A stretch of DNA of 64,000 nucleotides, taken from the NCBI RefSeq assembly GCF_003254705.1, contig NZ_QFYR01000001.1:186001-250000 (forward strand), in the 5' to 3' direction. Made by a program: the position numbers and the translations under genes. This DNA is from Phenylobacterium deserti (GTDB lineage Bacteria > Pseudomonadota > Alphaproteobacteria > Caulobacterales > Caulobacteraceae). Positions 1 through 7,865 of this stretch are shown in pieces; positions within the stretch are counted from its first letter, which is position 1; each line of letters starts with the position of its first letter. The notes under the pieces were generated by a model that did no database searches, was not told the origin of the DNA, and worked only from the letters and a program-made list of their open reading frames with translations.

Positions 1-201
1 CGCTCTCCTTCAGCAGTGCGCGCTTGACCTCACGCAAGCGGCGCGAGCCGAGCGCGCCCGTCGAGATGTCCAGTTGCGTAGCTGTCCGGCAAGGCCGCGC
101 ATTCAGGCGGAGACCGCTCAACCGCAGGGCGCAGCGTTAACCACGCGTTCAACCTTCACCTTAACCTGCTGCTAAACTCCCGGTGGCAGCTTTCGTGGGC
201 G
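1..201. other. Leading intergenic or gene-edge segment
   Basis: No gene can be supported here. Two identical TTAACC hexamers, at 137-142 and 161-166, precede the first gene and look like CtrA half-sites, but they do not have the TTAA-N7-TTAA spacing. A minus-strand reading frame is open from about 121 to the window edge and might be the start of a neighbouring gene; it is too short to judge. Confidence 0.3.
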
Positions 202-522
202 ATGGGAAAGCACCAGGAAAGTGTGTCTCACATGGAAACCGGCAAAAAGCCGATGCGGCCCAACCAACAGCTCGCAAACCGTGTCCGTGAGGTCCTGCTG
301 TCGCTCGGCGGCGAAGCGCACCGGGGGATGGTGATCGAGCAAGTGGCTCGGAAGATGGGCCATGACGTCCGGCAGATCCCCGAGGATCTTCAGGTCGCCC
401 TGATCCACTCCTTTGAGGACGCCTGGCGCGACGAGCGCAAGCGGGCGACCTATGGCTTCCACCTCCCGTTCGGCGAAGGCTCGCACCGCTGGAGCGTGAA
501 GGCCGTCCCGGTCCTCCACTAG
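202..522 (+). CDS. Small conserved-looking hypothetical protein
   Basis: A 106-residue basic protein of unknown function. An ATG at 232 inside the frame gives a 96-residue version (starting METGKKP) and is an equally good start. The middle (LANRVREVLLSLGG, then a helix with Arg and Lys) and the C-terminal GSHRWSVK could form a small winged-helix-like fold, but this is only an impression. It ends 4 nt before the stop of the marR gene on the other strand. The TTAACC repeats at 137-166 lie upstream and might tie it to CtrA. No family recognised. Confidence 0.6.
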   Translation: MGKHQESVSHMETGKKPMRPNQQLANRVREVLLSLGGEAHRGMVIEQVARKMGHDVRQIPEDLQVALIHSFEDAWRDERKRATYGFHLPFGEGSHRWSVKAVPVLH

Positions 523-525
523 GCC

Positions 526-1008
526 TCAGCGTAGCGAGGGCGGCAGGGACTCGCCGGCCAGGGCGCCGGCGGCCGACTGAAGCCGGCTGAGCAGGCGCTT
601 GAGCAGGTTCACCTCCTCAGGCGCAAGGCCGGCGATCAGGGCCGCCTCGTAGGCAAGCGCGAGAGGCGCGATCTCCGAATGCAGGCGCGAGCCCTCGTGG
701 GTCAGCGTCAGGACGTGAGAGCGGCCGTCGGCATGATGGTCCGACCGCCCGACCAGCCGCCGCTTCAGGAGCCCCTGAGCGGCCCGGCTCACCGTCACCT
801 TGTCCATCACCGTGCGGGCGACGATCTGGTTCTGGGTCAGCCCGCCATCCTCAGCCAAGACGCAGATCAGCCGCCATTGCGGGATCGTCAGGCCGAAGCG
901 GTCCTGATAGGCGCGGGCGATCAGGCCCGACACCGCGTTGGACGCCACCGACAGGCGGTAGGGAAGATAGCCGTCGAGCTTGAGCCCGCTCTCGGCGTCG
1001 TGGGTCAT
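526..1008 (-). CDS. MarR-family regulator of the tyrosine catabolic operon
   Basis: A 160-residue MarR/SlyA-type winged-helix repressor. The core shows LTIPQWRLICVLAEDGGLTQNQIV, the recognition segment DKVTVSRAAQGLLKRRLV, and the wing SDHHADGRSHVLTLT. It is the last gene of the hpd-hmgA-fahA operon and its ATG overlaps the fahA stop by 4 nt (ATGA), so it is translationally coupled. Position suggests it represses its own operon in response to an aromatic intermediate such as homogentisate. A near-perfect inverted repeat before hpd (5584-5601) is the likely operator. Family is certain; ligand and target are inferred. Confidence 0.9.
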   Translation of the reverse strand: MTHDAESGLKLDGYLPYRLSVASNAVSGLIARAYQDRFGLTIPQWRLICVLAEDGGLTQNQIVARTVMDKVTVSRAAQGLLKRRLVGRSDHHADGRSHVLTLTHEGSRLHSEIAPLALAYEAALIAGLAPEEVNLLKRLLSRLQSAAGALAGESLPPSLR

Positions 1009-2024
1009 CTCGACTCGCGGGTATATGGGACCACCTCCTGCTCGATCGCACCGAAGATGGTGTGTCGGCGGGCGTCCTTCATTTCAATGCGAACACAGTC
1101 GCCAAAGTTGAGGAACTCGGTCCTGGGCGCCCCATGGACGAGAGTTTCCACGGTCCGCACCTCCGCGAGGCAGCTGTAGCCGACTCCGCCTTCCGACACA
1201 GGTTTCCCTGGACCTTCGTCGTTTCCTCGATTCGACACCGTGCCCGAACCGATGATGGTCCCAGCGGCGAGCGCGCGGGTTTTGGCGGCGTGGGCGATCA
1301 GGGTCCCGAAGTCGAAGGTCATGTCGACGCCGGCGTCCGCCTCGCCCAGCACCTGGCCGTTCAGCTCGACCTCCAGCTTGCCGTGCAGCTTGCCGTCGGC
1401 CCAGCCCGGCAGGGCGTCTGGCGTCACCGCCACGGGCGAGAAGGCGCTGGCGGGCTTGGACTGGAAGAAGCCGAAGCCCTTGGCGAGCTCGCCCGGGATC
1501 AGGTTGCGCAAGGATACGTCATTGCAGAGCATGACGAGCCGGATGGCGGTGAGCGCCTCTTCGCGGCTCGCGCCCATGTGCACATCGCCGGTGATCACCG
1601 CCACCTCGCCTTCCAGGTCACAGCCGAAGGCGGGGTCTGCCAGTGGGATCGGATCACGCGGCGCCAGGAAGCTGTCGGAGCCGCCCTGGTACATCAGGGG
1701 GTCGGTCCAGAAGGTCTCGGGCATCTCCGCGCCGCGCGCCTTCCGCACCAGCTGGACGTGGTTCACGTAGGCCGAGCCGTCCGCCCATTGGTAAGCGCGC
1801 GGCAGGGGGCTGGCCGCCTCATGTTCGTGGAAGCGCTCGCGCGGGGCGGCGCCATGTTCGAGGCTGTCGGCCAGGCCCCGCAGCAGGGGCTCGCAGCGGT
1901 CCCAATCGTCCAGCGCCGTCTGCAGGGTGGGCGCGATCTGGCTCGCGTCGGTGAACCAGGCGACGTCGTTGGAGACGACGACCAGGCGGCCGTCGCGGCC
2001 GCCCTTCAGGGACGCGAGCTTCAT
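1005..2024 (-). CDS. fahA: Fumarylacetoacetase
   Basis: Fumarylacetoacetate hydrolase, the last step of tyrosine degradation, giving fumarate and acetoacetate. The 339-residue length fits the short bacterial form. The FAH core is visible: FGCDLEGEVAVITGD around residues 130-145, followed by LVMLCNDVSLRNLIPGELAKGFGFFQSKPASAFSP split across the fold, and GTIIGSGTVSNRG near residue 250; the acidic residues and Lys of these segments are the metal and substrate ligands of the family. It lies downstream of hmgA and a small unknown gene and overlaps marR by 4 nt. The maleylacetoacetate isomerase gene usually found beside it is absent from this operon. Confidence 0.93.
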   Translation of the reverse strand: MKLASLKGGRDGRLVVVSNDVAWFTDASQIAPTLQTALDDWDRCEPLLRGLADSLEHGAAPRERFHEHEAASPLPRAYQWADGSAYVNHVQLVRKARGAEMPETFWTDPLMYQGGSDSFLAPRDPIPLADPAFGCDLEGEVAVITGDVHMGASREEALTAIRLVMLCNDVSLRNLIPGELAKGFGFFQSKPASAFSPVAVTPDALPGWADGKLHGKLEVELNGQVLGEADAGVDMTFDFGTLIAHAAKTRALAAGTIIGSGTVSNRGNDEGPGKPVSEGGVGYSCLAEVRTVETLVHGAPRTEFLNFGDCVRIEMKDARRHTIFGAIEQEVVPYTRESR

Positions 2025-2069
2025 GGACGTGGTCTCCCTATGCGCCCGTGGGCCGGGCCGTGTTCTGGT

Positions 2070-2342
2070 TCAGGCGGTCTCGCGGGCGATGGAGCCTGTC
2101 AGGCGCACGCCGCCTTCGTAGTCGTCTTCCACATAGACGGTGACCTCGACGCGGATGTCGCTGCCGGGTTCTCCGTCCCAGAGGTAGCTGCGCTCGATGC
2201 AGACTTCGCGCCCTCCGGGCGTGAACCCCTCGAAGGTGTCCCCCCAGGGCGTGTGGTGGGCGAGCTGTCGCCAGCCGAGGGTGCAGGCGCGTTGCAGCTC
2301 ATCTTCGGCGGCGGAGCGGAGGTCGGCTTTGTAGGCGTCCAT
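2070..2342 (-). CDS. Small hypothetical protein inside the tyrosine operon
   Basis: A 90-residue acidic protein with no family I recognise. The N-terminal half looks helical (YKADLRSAAEDELQRAC) and the rest is rich in beta strand (GREVCIERSYLW, then DIRVEVTVYVEDD). No signal peptide or membrane segment. Its ATG is 2 nt from the hmgA stop, and fahA follows 45 nt further on, so it is almost surely co-transcribed with them. A role in homogentisate breakdown is suggested by position only. Confidence 0.8.
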   Translation of the reverse strand: MDAYKADLRSAAEDELQRACTLGWRQLAHHTPWGDTFEGFTPGGREVCIERSYLWDGEPGSDIRVEVTVYVEDDYEGGVRLTGSIARETA

Positions 2343-2344
2343 GG

Positions 2345-3481
2345 TCAGGCCGGGGTCTTCCAGCTGTCGACGTAGGCGGGATTTTCCACGGAGGCGGCGG
2401 CCTCGCCAACCTCCAGCGGATCGCGGGTGTCGATCATCACCGCATATTCGTCCGTCGCCGGCTTGGCCTGCACAAGCATGTTCTTCAGCGCCTTGGGGTG
2501 CGGGCCGTGGGTGAAGCCGGATGGATGGAAGGTCATCATCCCGGCTTCGATGTGGTCGCGGCTGAAGAAGTCGCCGGCGTGGTAGAACAGCACCTCGTCG
2601 AAATCGTCGTTGTTGTGGAAGAAGGGCACCTTCAGCGCACCGGGATCGGTCTCGAATGGCCGCGGGGCGAAGGTGCAGACCACAAAGCGGTTCGACACGA
2701 AGGTCGTGTGGACGGACGGCGGCAGGTGGTAGCGATGGCTGGAGACGGGCCGCAGGTCCTCTACGTTCAGGCGCACAGGGGCGAGGTCGCCGTGCCAGCC
2801 GACGGCGTCCAGCGGGTTGTAGGGGTAGGTCACCACCGATACCTGGCCGCGCTTCTTGATCTCGACGCGGTATTCACCCTCGTCGAACTGCCGCGCCTTG
2901 AACGCCTCGTCGATCTTGGGCGTCTCCAGCATGGCCGGATCGAACAGGGCATGCCCGCCCAGCAGCCCCTTGTCCGGCAGGCCGAAGTGGGTGTTGGTCG
3001 CCTGGATCATCAGCACGGCGCAGGGCTCGTCCGGCTCCAGGCGCCACATGGTCCCGCGCGGCAGGTAGAGGTAGTCGCCGGCCCGGAAGGCCAGCCGGCC
3101 ATAGTCGCAGAACAGATGGCCGCGGCCCTGATGGACGAACAGCAGCTGGTCGCCATCAGCGTTGCGCGCCAGGGCCGGCATCGCTTCAGCCAGCTTCCAG
3201 AAGCGGATTTCGGTGGCGGCGTTGTGCAGGACGAGGCCGGCCGCCCAGGGGCTCGGGTCGGCGGCGTTCAAACGCGCAAGATCGAAGGCGCGCGGCCGAA
3301 GCGGACCTTCGAAATTCACCCAACCGGTCGGCGGACGGCGATGGTGGATAAAGGCTGCCGGCCCGAAGAAGCCTTCCTTGGAGATCTCGCGCTCGAAGGT
3401 TCCGGTGGGCAGGTCGGCGTGGGCCTGGCGCGAGTGCACGCCTTGCGCAGCCTGGATCGGGATCCACTTGCGGTTCGCCAT
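2345..3481 (-). CDS. hmgA: Homogentisate 1,2-dioxygenase
   Basis: Iron-dependent ring-cleaving dioxygenase that turns homogentisate into maleylacetoacetate. The 378-residue protein is the short bacterial form with two cupin-type regions: LLFVHQGRGHLFCDYGRLAFRAGDYLYLPRG near residues 110-140 (N-terminal cupin, read in parts) and a metal-site region with FHNNDDFDEVLFYHAGDFFSR and HPSGFTHGPHP near residues 285-330. The ATG at 3481 overlaps the upstream stop as TGATG; a GTG at 3484 is possible. It lies between the peptidase and small unknown genes of the tyrosine operon. Confidence 0.92.
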   Translation of the reverse strand: MANRKWIPIQAAQGVHSRQAHADLPTGTFEREISKEGFFGPAAFIHHRRPPTGWVNFEGPLRPRAFDLARLNAADPSPWAAGLVLHNAATEIRFWKLAEAMPALARNADGDQLLFVHQGRGHLFCDYGRLAFRAGDYLYLPRGTMWRLEPDEPCAVLMIQATNTHFGLPDKGLLGGHALFDPAMLETPKIDEAFKARQFDEGEYRVEIKKRGQVSVVTYPYNPLDAVGWHGDLAPVRLNVEDLRPVSSHRYHLPPSVHTTFVSNRFVVCTFAPRPFETDPGALKVPFFHNNDDFDEVLFYHAGDFFSRDHIEAGMMTFHPSGFTHGPHPKALKNMLVQAKPATDEYAVMIDTRDPLEVGEAAASVENPAYVDSWKTPA

Positions 3482-4461
3482 CACGGATCATCCTTGTAGA
3501 TGCCGACGACCAGCGGCTCGCCGTCGGCGATGCGGGCGCGGTACATGCCGGATGTGTTGAAGCTCCAGGCGCAGGTCCCGTCGGGCGCCACCGCAATCAC
3601 ACCGCCATCGCCGTCGATGGCGGTGAGTTGGGTCTGCACGACCTCGTCCACCGCCTCCTGGAGCGAGACGCCCTTGTGCTCGACCAGGGCGGCGATCTCC
3701 TTGGCCACGGCGAGGCGAATGAAGAACTCTCCCGTGCCCGTCGCCGACACTGCGCAGGACTTATTGGAGGCGTAGGTCCCGCAGCCGATCAGCGGGCTGT
3801 CGCCCACCCTTCCCCACTGCTTGGCGGTGGTGCCGCCGGTAGAGGTGCCGGCCGCGACGTTCCCCTCCGCGTCAACGGCCACCACGCCGACGGTGCCGCG
3901 CTTGCCCTCGTCGTGCGCCAGAGCCGCCAGGTCGTCGTGGCCGGCGCGTTCGGGGCGTTCCGGGATCGGCAGCCCCATCTCCTTCAGCTCGCGCTCCAGA
4001 GACAGCCAGCGGCGCTCGGTGAAGAAGTAGGACGGCTCCACCTGAGCCACGTCGTCCCGAGTTTGCGCGAAGCCGTCCGCTCCCTCTCCCACCAGGAACA
4101 CATGAGGGGACTGCTCCATCACCGCCCGCGCCAGGGTGATCGGGTTGCGGGTGCGGGTGACGCCCGCCACGGCGCCGGCGTCCAGGCTGCGGCCGTCCAT
4201 GATGGACGCGTCGAGCTCGTTGCGGCCCTCGGCCGTGAAGACCGCGCCGCGGCCGGCGTTGAACAGCGGCTCGTCTTCCAGCACCCGGACGGCGGCGACC
4301 ACGGCGTCCATGGCCGAGCCGCCGTCACGCAGCACCGCAGCTCCCGTTTCGGCGACGCGGGCCATGGCGTCGCGGTAGGCCTGTTCCTGCTCGGGTTTCA
4401 GGTCGGAGCGGTCAATCACACCCGCGCCGCCATGCGCGACCAGGGCCCACTTTGACGCCAT
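3481..4461 (-). CDS. Isoaspartyl peptidase / L-asparaginase (plant-type, Ntn hydrolase)
   Basis: A 326-residue precursor of the Ntn-hydrolase asparaginase family, which self-cleaves before a Thr that then acts as nucleophile. The site is visible as KRGTVGVVA, with Thr190 as the expected nucleophile, followed by GNVAAGTSTGGTTAKQWGRVGDSP, which binds the substrate carboxylates (read as two segments). Such enzymes hydrolyse beta-aspartyl dipeptides and L-asparagine. It has no known part in tyrosine breakdown, yet it sits between hpd and hmgA with 6-nt spacing on one side and an overlapping stop/start on the other. Confidence 0.9.
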   Translation of the reverse strand: MASKWALVAHGGAGVIDRSDLKPEQEQAYRDAMARVAETGAAVLRDGGSAMDAVVAAVRVLEDEPLFNAGRGAVFTAEGRNELDASIMDGRSLDAGAVAGVTRTRNPITLARAVMEQSPHVFLVGEGADGFAQTRDDVAQVEPSYFFTERRWLSLERELKEMGLPIPERPERAGHDDLAALAHDEGKRGTVGVVAVDAEGNVAAGTSTGGTTAKQWGRVGDSPLIGCGTYASNKSCAVSATGTGEFFIRLAVAKEIAALVEHKGVSLQEAVDEVVQTQLTAIDGDGGVIAVAPDGTCAWSFNTSGMYRARIADGEPLVVGIYKDDP

Positions 4462-4467
4462 GCGAAA

Positions 4468-5565
4468 TCAGTCCTTTGCCGGCAGGACGCCGCGGCGGAT
4501 CTGGTCGAGCTCGATGGACTCGAACAGGGCCTTGAAGTTGCCTTCGCCGAAGCCCTCGTTGCCCTTGCGTTGGATCAGCTCGAAGAAGATCGGGCCGATC
4601 ATGTTCTCGGTGAAGATCTGCAGCAGCAGGCCCTGACCCTCGGTCGGCGCGCCGTCGAGCAGGATCTTGTCGGCTTGCATCCGCTGGACGTCCTCGCCAT
4701 GTCCGGGGACGCGCGCATTGAGCAGCTCGTAGTAGCTGTCGGGCGTGTCCTGGAACCTGACGCCCCGGTCGCGCATGGTCTCGACCGCGTGGAAGATGTC
4801 CACCGTGCCCAGAGCGACGTGCTGAATGCCCTCGCCCTTGTAGTCCTTGAGGAACTCCTCGATCTGGGAGTGCTCGTCCTGGCTCTCGTTCAGCGGGATG
4901 CGGATCTTGCCGCAGGGGCTGGTCATGGCCTTGGAGAACAGGCCCGTCTGGGCGCCTTCGATGTCGAAGTAGCGGATCTCACGGAAGTTGAAGATGCGCT
5001 CGTAGAAGTCCGCCCACTTGGCCATGTTTCCGCGGAACACGTTGTGGGTCAGGTGGTCGATGTAGGTCAGCCCCACCGAAGCGGCGGCGGAGCGCTCGGC
5101 CGAGCCGGCGATCTCCACGAAGTCGACGTCGTAGATCTCCTGCGCGCCGTAGCGGTCGACGAGGTAGAGCAAAGAGCCGCCGATACCCTCGATGGCGGGG
5201 ATGTTGAGCTCCATCGGACCCACCGGGCCGGTGACCGGCGTCGCCCCGCGTTCGATCGCCATCTTCAGGGCCTTGGCCGCGTCCTTCACCCGGAACGCCA
5301 TGGCGTTGGCGGAGGGGCCGTGCACGGCGCGGAACTCGGCAGGCTGACCCTGCGGCTCCATGTTCAGGATGAAGTTGATGTCGCCCTGGCGGAAGCGCAG
5401 CACGTTCTTGGAACGGTGCCGGGCGATGGCGGTGAAGCCCATCAGCTCGAACAGGTTCGCCAGCCGCTCCGGCTCAGGCGATGTGAACTCGACGAACTCG
5501 AAGCCGTCGGTGCCCAGCGGATTTTCGAACAGGTCCCGCGCAGCGGCAGGCGTCTGGATGTTCAT
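4468..5565 (-). CDS. hpd: 4-hydroxyphenylpyruvate dioxygenase
   Basis: Converts 4-hydroxyphenylpyruvate to homogentisate, using Fe(II). The 365-residue protein has two vicinal-oxygen-chelate halves. The iron ligands are seen as the first His in YIDHLTHNV (about residue 170), the His in GIQHVALGTVDI (about 249) and the Glu in PIFFELIQRKG (about 330). It is the first gene of the minus-strand operon hpd-peptidase-hmgA-unknown-fahA-marR. The inverted repeat at 5584-5601 begins 19 nt upstream of the ATG, where a repressor would block transcription. Confidence 0.95.
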   Translation of the reverse strand: MNIQTPAAARDLFENPLGTDGFEFVEFTSPEPERLANLFELMGFTAIARHRSKNVLRFRQGDINFILNMEPQGQPAEFRAVHGPSANAMAFRVKDAAKALKMAIERGATPVTGPVGPMELNIPAIEGIGGSLLYLVDRYGAQEIYDVDFVEIAGSAERSAAASVGLTYIDHLTHNVFRGNMAKWADFYERIFNFREIRYFDIEGAQTGLFSKAMTSPCGKIRIPLNESQDEHSQIEEFLKDYKGEGIQHVALGTVDIFHAVETMRDRGVRFQDTPDSYYELLNARVPGHGEDVQRMQADKILLDGAPTEGQGLLLQIFTENMIGPIFFELIQRKGNEGFGEGNFKALFESIELDQIRRGVLPAKD

Positions 5566-5583
5566 GGCCGTCTCTCCCGGATT

Positions 5584-5601
5584 TAGTATCAGATGAAACT
5601 A
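5584..5601. promoter_or_regulatory. Probable MarR operator in front of hpd
   Basis: An 18-bp inverted repeat, TAGTATCA-GA-TGAAACTA, with one mismatch between the 8-bp arms. Size and form fit a MarR dimer site, and it lies just upstream of hpd in the divergent gap with the YqaA gene. The marR gene closing the operon is the obvious regulator. The sequence is seen; the binding is inferred. Confidence 0.6.
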
Positions 5602-5682
5602 GATCGCTCGCTGGAAGACAAGCCCCCGCCGGCCTGCTAGCTGAACGCTCAAGTCCCTCCCCCGGATCGCCGAAGAGATCGA

Positions 5683-6261
5683 ATGTTTCGAAAGATGTAC
5701 GAATGGGTGATGCGCCTGGCCGGCTCGCGTCACGCCCCGGCCTCGCTCGCCGTGATCTCGTTCGCAGAGAGCTCGTTCTTCCCGATCCCGCCGGACGTGA
5801 TGCTGGCGCCCATGGTGCTGGCCCGGCCGCAGCGTGCGTTCCTGTACGCTGGCATCTGCACCATCGCATCCGTGCTGGGCGGGCTGCTCGGCTATGCGAT
5901 CGGCGTGTGGTTGGAGCCGGTCGGCTACACGATCCTGAAGCTCTTCGGCCATCCGGAAGGACCGGCGGAGTTCCAGAAGTGGTTCGACCAGTGGGGCCTG
6001 TGGGTCATCCTGATCAAGGGCGCGACTCCGATACCCTACAAGCTGGTGACCATCACCGCCGGCCTGGCGCGGTTCGACCTGTTCACCTTCATCTGGGCCT
6101 CGGTGGTGACCCGCGGCGCGCGTTTCTTCATCGTCGCCGCCGTGCTGAAGTACTACGGCCCGGCCATGCTGAAGGAGTTCGAGCGGCGCATGAACCTCTA
6201 CGCCATCATCGGGATCCTGGTGCTGGTGGGCGGCTTAGTGGCCTTGAAGATGTTTGGCTGA
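5683..6261 (+). CDS. DedA/YqaA-type inner membrane protein
   Basis: A 192-residue membrane protein of the SNARE-associated/DedA superfamily, nearest to the short YqaA group. The N-terminal part has the re-entrant motif region ESSFFPIPPDVMLAP; then come GGLLGYAIGVW and the GATPIPYKLVTITAGLA segment with the conserved Pro and Lys, and a final hydrophobic helix (YAIIGILVLVGGLVAL). Members act in lipid scrambling or undecaprenyl-phosphate recycling; which applies here is not known. It heads a run with dsbB and coq7, and diverges from hpd. Confidence 0.85.
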   Translation: MFRKMYEWVMRLAGSRHAPASLAVISFAESSFFPIPPDVMLAPMVLARPQRAFLYAGICTIASVLGGLLGYAIGVWLEPVGYTILKLFGHPEGPAEFQKWFDQWGLWVILIKGATPIPYKLVTITAGLARFDLFTFIWASVVTRGARFFIVAAVLKYYGPAMLKEFERRMNLYAIIGILVLVGGLVALKMFG

Positions 6262-6292
6262 GCCGCATTTTCGGCTCATATCGCCACTGCCG

Positions 6293-6808
6293 ATGACGAA
6301 CGCCCTTCGCCCATTCCTCGACCGCTGGCGGCTTGTGGCCCTGCTGGCCTCCGCCGCCATGCTGGCGACCGCCCACGCTTTCGAGACCTTTGGAGGTCTT
6401 GCGCCGTGCACCCTGTGCCTGCGCCAGCGGGAGGTCTACTGGACGGCTCTGGGCCTGGCGCTTGGCTTCATGATCGCAGTGCGCCTGCCGGGCGGACCTC
6501 GGTGGCGCGAGGCCACCTGCTGGATCCTGGGCCTCGTCTTCCTGGTCGGCGCAGGCGTTGCGATCTACCACGCGGGAGCGGAATGGAAGTTCTGGGCCGG
6601 CCCTTCGACCTGCGCGTCCACAGGCGCGGGCGTGTCGGCCGCCTCGCTGGACGCCCTGCTTAAGGGCGCTGAAATCAAGCCGCCGAGCTGCGACAAGGCT
6701 GCCTGGGTGTTCCTGGGCCTGTCCATGGCGGGATGGAACGCGGTGGTCTCCCTGGTGTTGGCGGGCCTGAGCGCCCTCGCCGCGCTCAGGGAAAGGTCCA
6801 AGCCATGA
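6293..6808 (+). CDS. dsbB: Disulfide bond formation protein B
   Basis: Inner membrane quinone reductase that reoxidises DsbA. The 171-residue protein has four membrane segments. The first periplasmic pair is in CTLCLRQRE (CxxC, about residues 38-41, with the conserved Arg after it), and the second pair is supplied by STCAST and PPSCDK in the second loop. The ATG at 6293 is preferred over a TTG at 6254 that would overlap the upstream gene. Its stop overlaps the coq7 ATG (ATGA). DsbB passes electrons to ubiquinone, and coq7 makes ubiquinone, so the coupling makes sense. Confidence 0.88.
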   Translation: MTNALRPFLDRWRLVALLASAAMLATAHAFETFGGLAPCTLCLRQREVYWTALGLALGFMIAVRLPGGPRWREATCWILGLVFLVGAGVAIYHAGAEWKFWAGPSTCASTGAGVSAASLDALLKGAEIKPPSCDKAAWVFLGLSMAGWNAVVSLVLAGLSALAALRERSKP

Positions 6809-7368
6809 ATGAGAAGCCGATCCCGCCCCGCCCCGGCCGCGGCGCCCTGGCGGCCCGCATGGCCGAGATCCTGCGCGTCGACCACGCCGGCGAGCTTGGG
6901 GCGGTGTCCATCTATCGCGGGCAACGGGCGGTGTTCGCCCAGGCCCAAGGGCGCGAGCGGATTTCCGATCAGCTGGCCGAGATGGAAGGCCATGAGGCCG
7001 AACACCTGGCGCGCTTCGACCGCCTGCTGACCGAACGCAACATCAGGCCCACGGCGATGACGCCGCTGTGGCGCATCGCAGGGTTCGCCCTGGGCGCCGG
7101 CACCGCCCTGCTGGGCGAGAAGGCCGCCCACGCCTGCACCGAAGCGGTGGAGAGCGTGATCGAGCAGCACTACGCCGGGCAGGTGGAAGAGCTCGCGGAA
7201 CGGGAGCCGGAGCTTGCAGCCGAACTGGCCAAGTTCCGTGACGAGGAGCTCGCGCACCGCGACCTCGCGGTGGACGAAGGGGCGCGCGAGGCTCCGGGCT
7301 ACACCCTGCTGTCGGCGGTGATCCGCACCGGCTGCAAGGCCGCCATCAAGATCAGCGAGAAGATCTAG
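6805..7368 (+). CDS. coq7: Demethoxyubiquinone hydroxylase (di-iron)
   Basis: Hydroxylates demethoxyubiquinone in ubiquinone synthesis. The 187-residue protein has two internal halves, each with carboxylate and His ligands of a di-iron centre: HAGELGAVSIYRGQ and EMEGHEAEHL in the first, EAVESVIEQHYAGQ and DEELAHRDLAVDEGA in the second. A hydrophobic stretch (GFALGAGTALLG) lies between, as expected for the membrane-associated Coq7 group. ATG at 6805 overlaps the dsbB stop. Confidence 0.93.
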   Translation: MNEKPIPPRPGRGALAARMAEILRVDHAGELGAVSIYRGQRAVFAQAQGRERISDQLAEMEGHEAEHLARFDRLLTERNIRPTAMTPLWRIAGFALGAGTALLGEKAAHACTEAVESVIEQHYAGQVEELAEREPELAAELAKFRDEELAHRDLAVDEGAREAPGYTLLSAVIRTGCKAAIKISEKI

Positions 7369-7376
7369 CCCGGCGC

Positions 7377-7706
7377 TTATTGCGCCGGACGCGGCCCATC
7401 CGTGCCGATCTGCTGAGAGGGCGCAGGCGCGGTGGACTCGTTCTGCGTACCCGGAACGGTGCTGCCTTCCACTTCCGCGCGCGTGGTCGCCGAGGTGACG
7501 GTTTCTTCGCCGCCGCGCGAGGTCGCCATGGGCCGGGCGATCAGCGAGCCGATCACGATCGCAGCGATGGCCGCCACGATGATCCACACGATCGGCTTGC
7601 CGGCCGGCTTATGATTCACAGCTGGTTGCGGGCCTGCGACACGGCCGTCATCGACACCCGGCGCGGAATCGGACGCATTGGTCCCGGCTGGTCTGGACTG
7701 GTTCAT
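7377..7706 (-). CDS. Small single-pass membrane protein, unknown
   Basis: A 109-residue protein with a disordered polar N-terminus (about 37 residues), one hydrophobic helix PIVWIIVAAIAAIVIGSLIA at about residues 38-57, and a Ser/Thr/Gln-rich tail likely in the periplasm. The ATG is at 7706; the longer open frame upstream has no support. No family recognised. It is convergent with coq7, with 8 nt between stops. The gap to the next gene (7707-7865) holds an SOS-type box, which is much nearer the plus-strand gene. Confidence 0.7.
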   Translation of the reverse strand: MNQSRPAGTNASDSAPGVDDGRVAGPQPAVNHKPAGKPIVWIIVAAIAAIVIGSLIARPMATSRGGEETVTSATTRAEVEGSTVPGTQNESTAPAPSQQIGTDGPRPAQ

Positions 7707-7832
7707 CGAGCTCTCCCGAATGCTTCCCCGGCCTAATGGTGGAGCGACGGGCAGGTTCCTGAGGACCCGATCAGCGTCAGGTTGAGCACCCCTGCCGCGG
7801 CACATCCCCCGCGGAGTCGCAAAGCAATAGGA

Positions 7833-7847
7833 GTTCTGCTTTTGTTC
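7833..7847 (+). promoter_or_regulatory. Alphaproteobacterial LexA (SOS) box
   Basis: GTTCTGCTTTTGTTC matches exactly the direct repeat GTTC-N7-GTTC that LexA binds in Caulobacter and other alphaproteobacteria, including the T-rich spacer. It ends 18 nt before the ATG at 7866, so LexA bound here would block that gene's promoter. Confidence 0.75.
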
Positions 7848-7865
7848 TACTCTCGGAGGCGGATC

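Noticed and set aside
1..121. Open minus-strand frame at the left edge, possibly the first 40 codons of a gene with a TTG start
   Set aside because: Too short, no clear start or recognisable family; the full gene lies outside the window.
6254..6292. TTG start that would add 13 residues to DsbB
   Set aside because: It overlaps the upstream gene and the residues are not hydrophobic; ATG 6293 puts the first membrane helix in the normal place.
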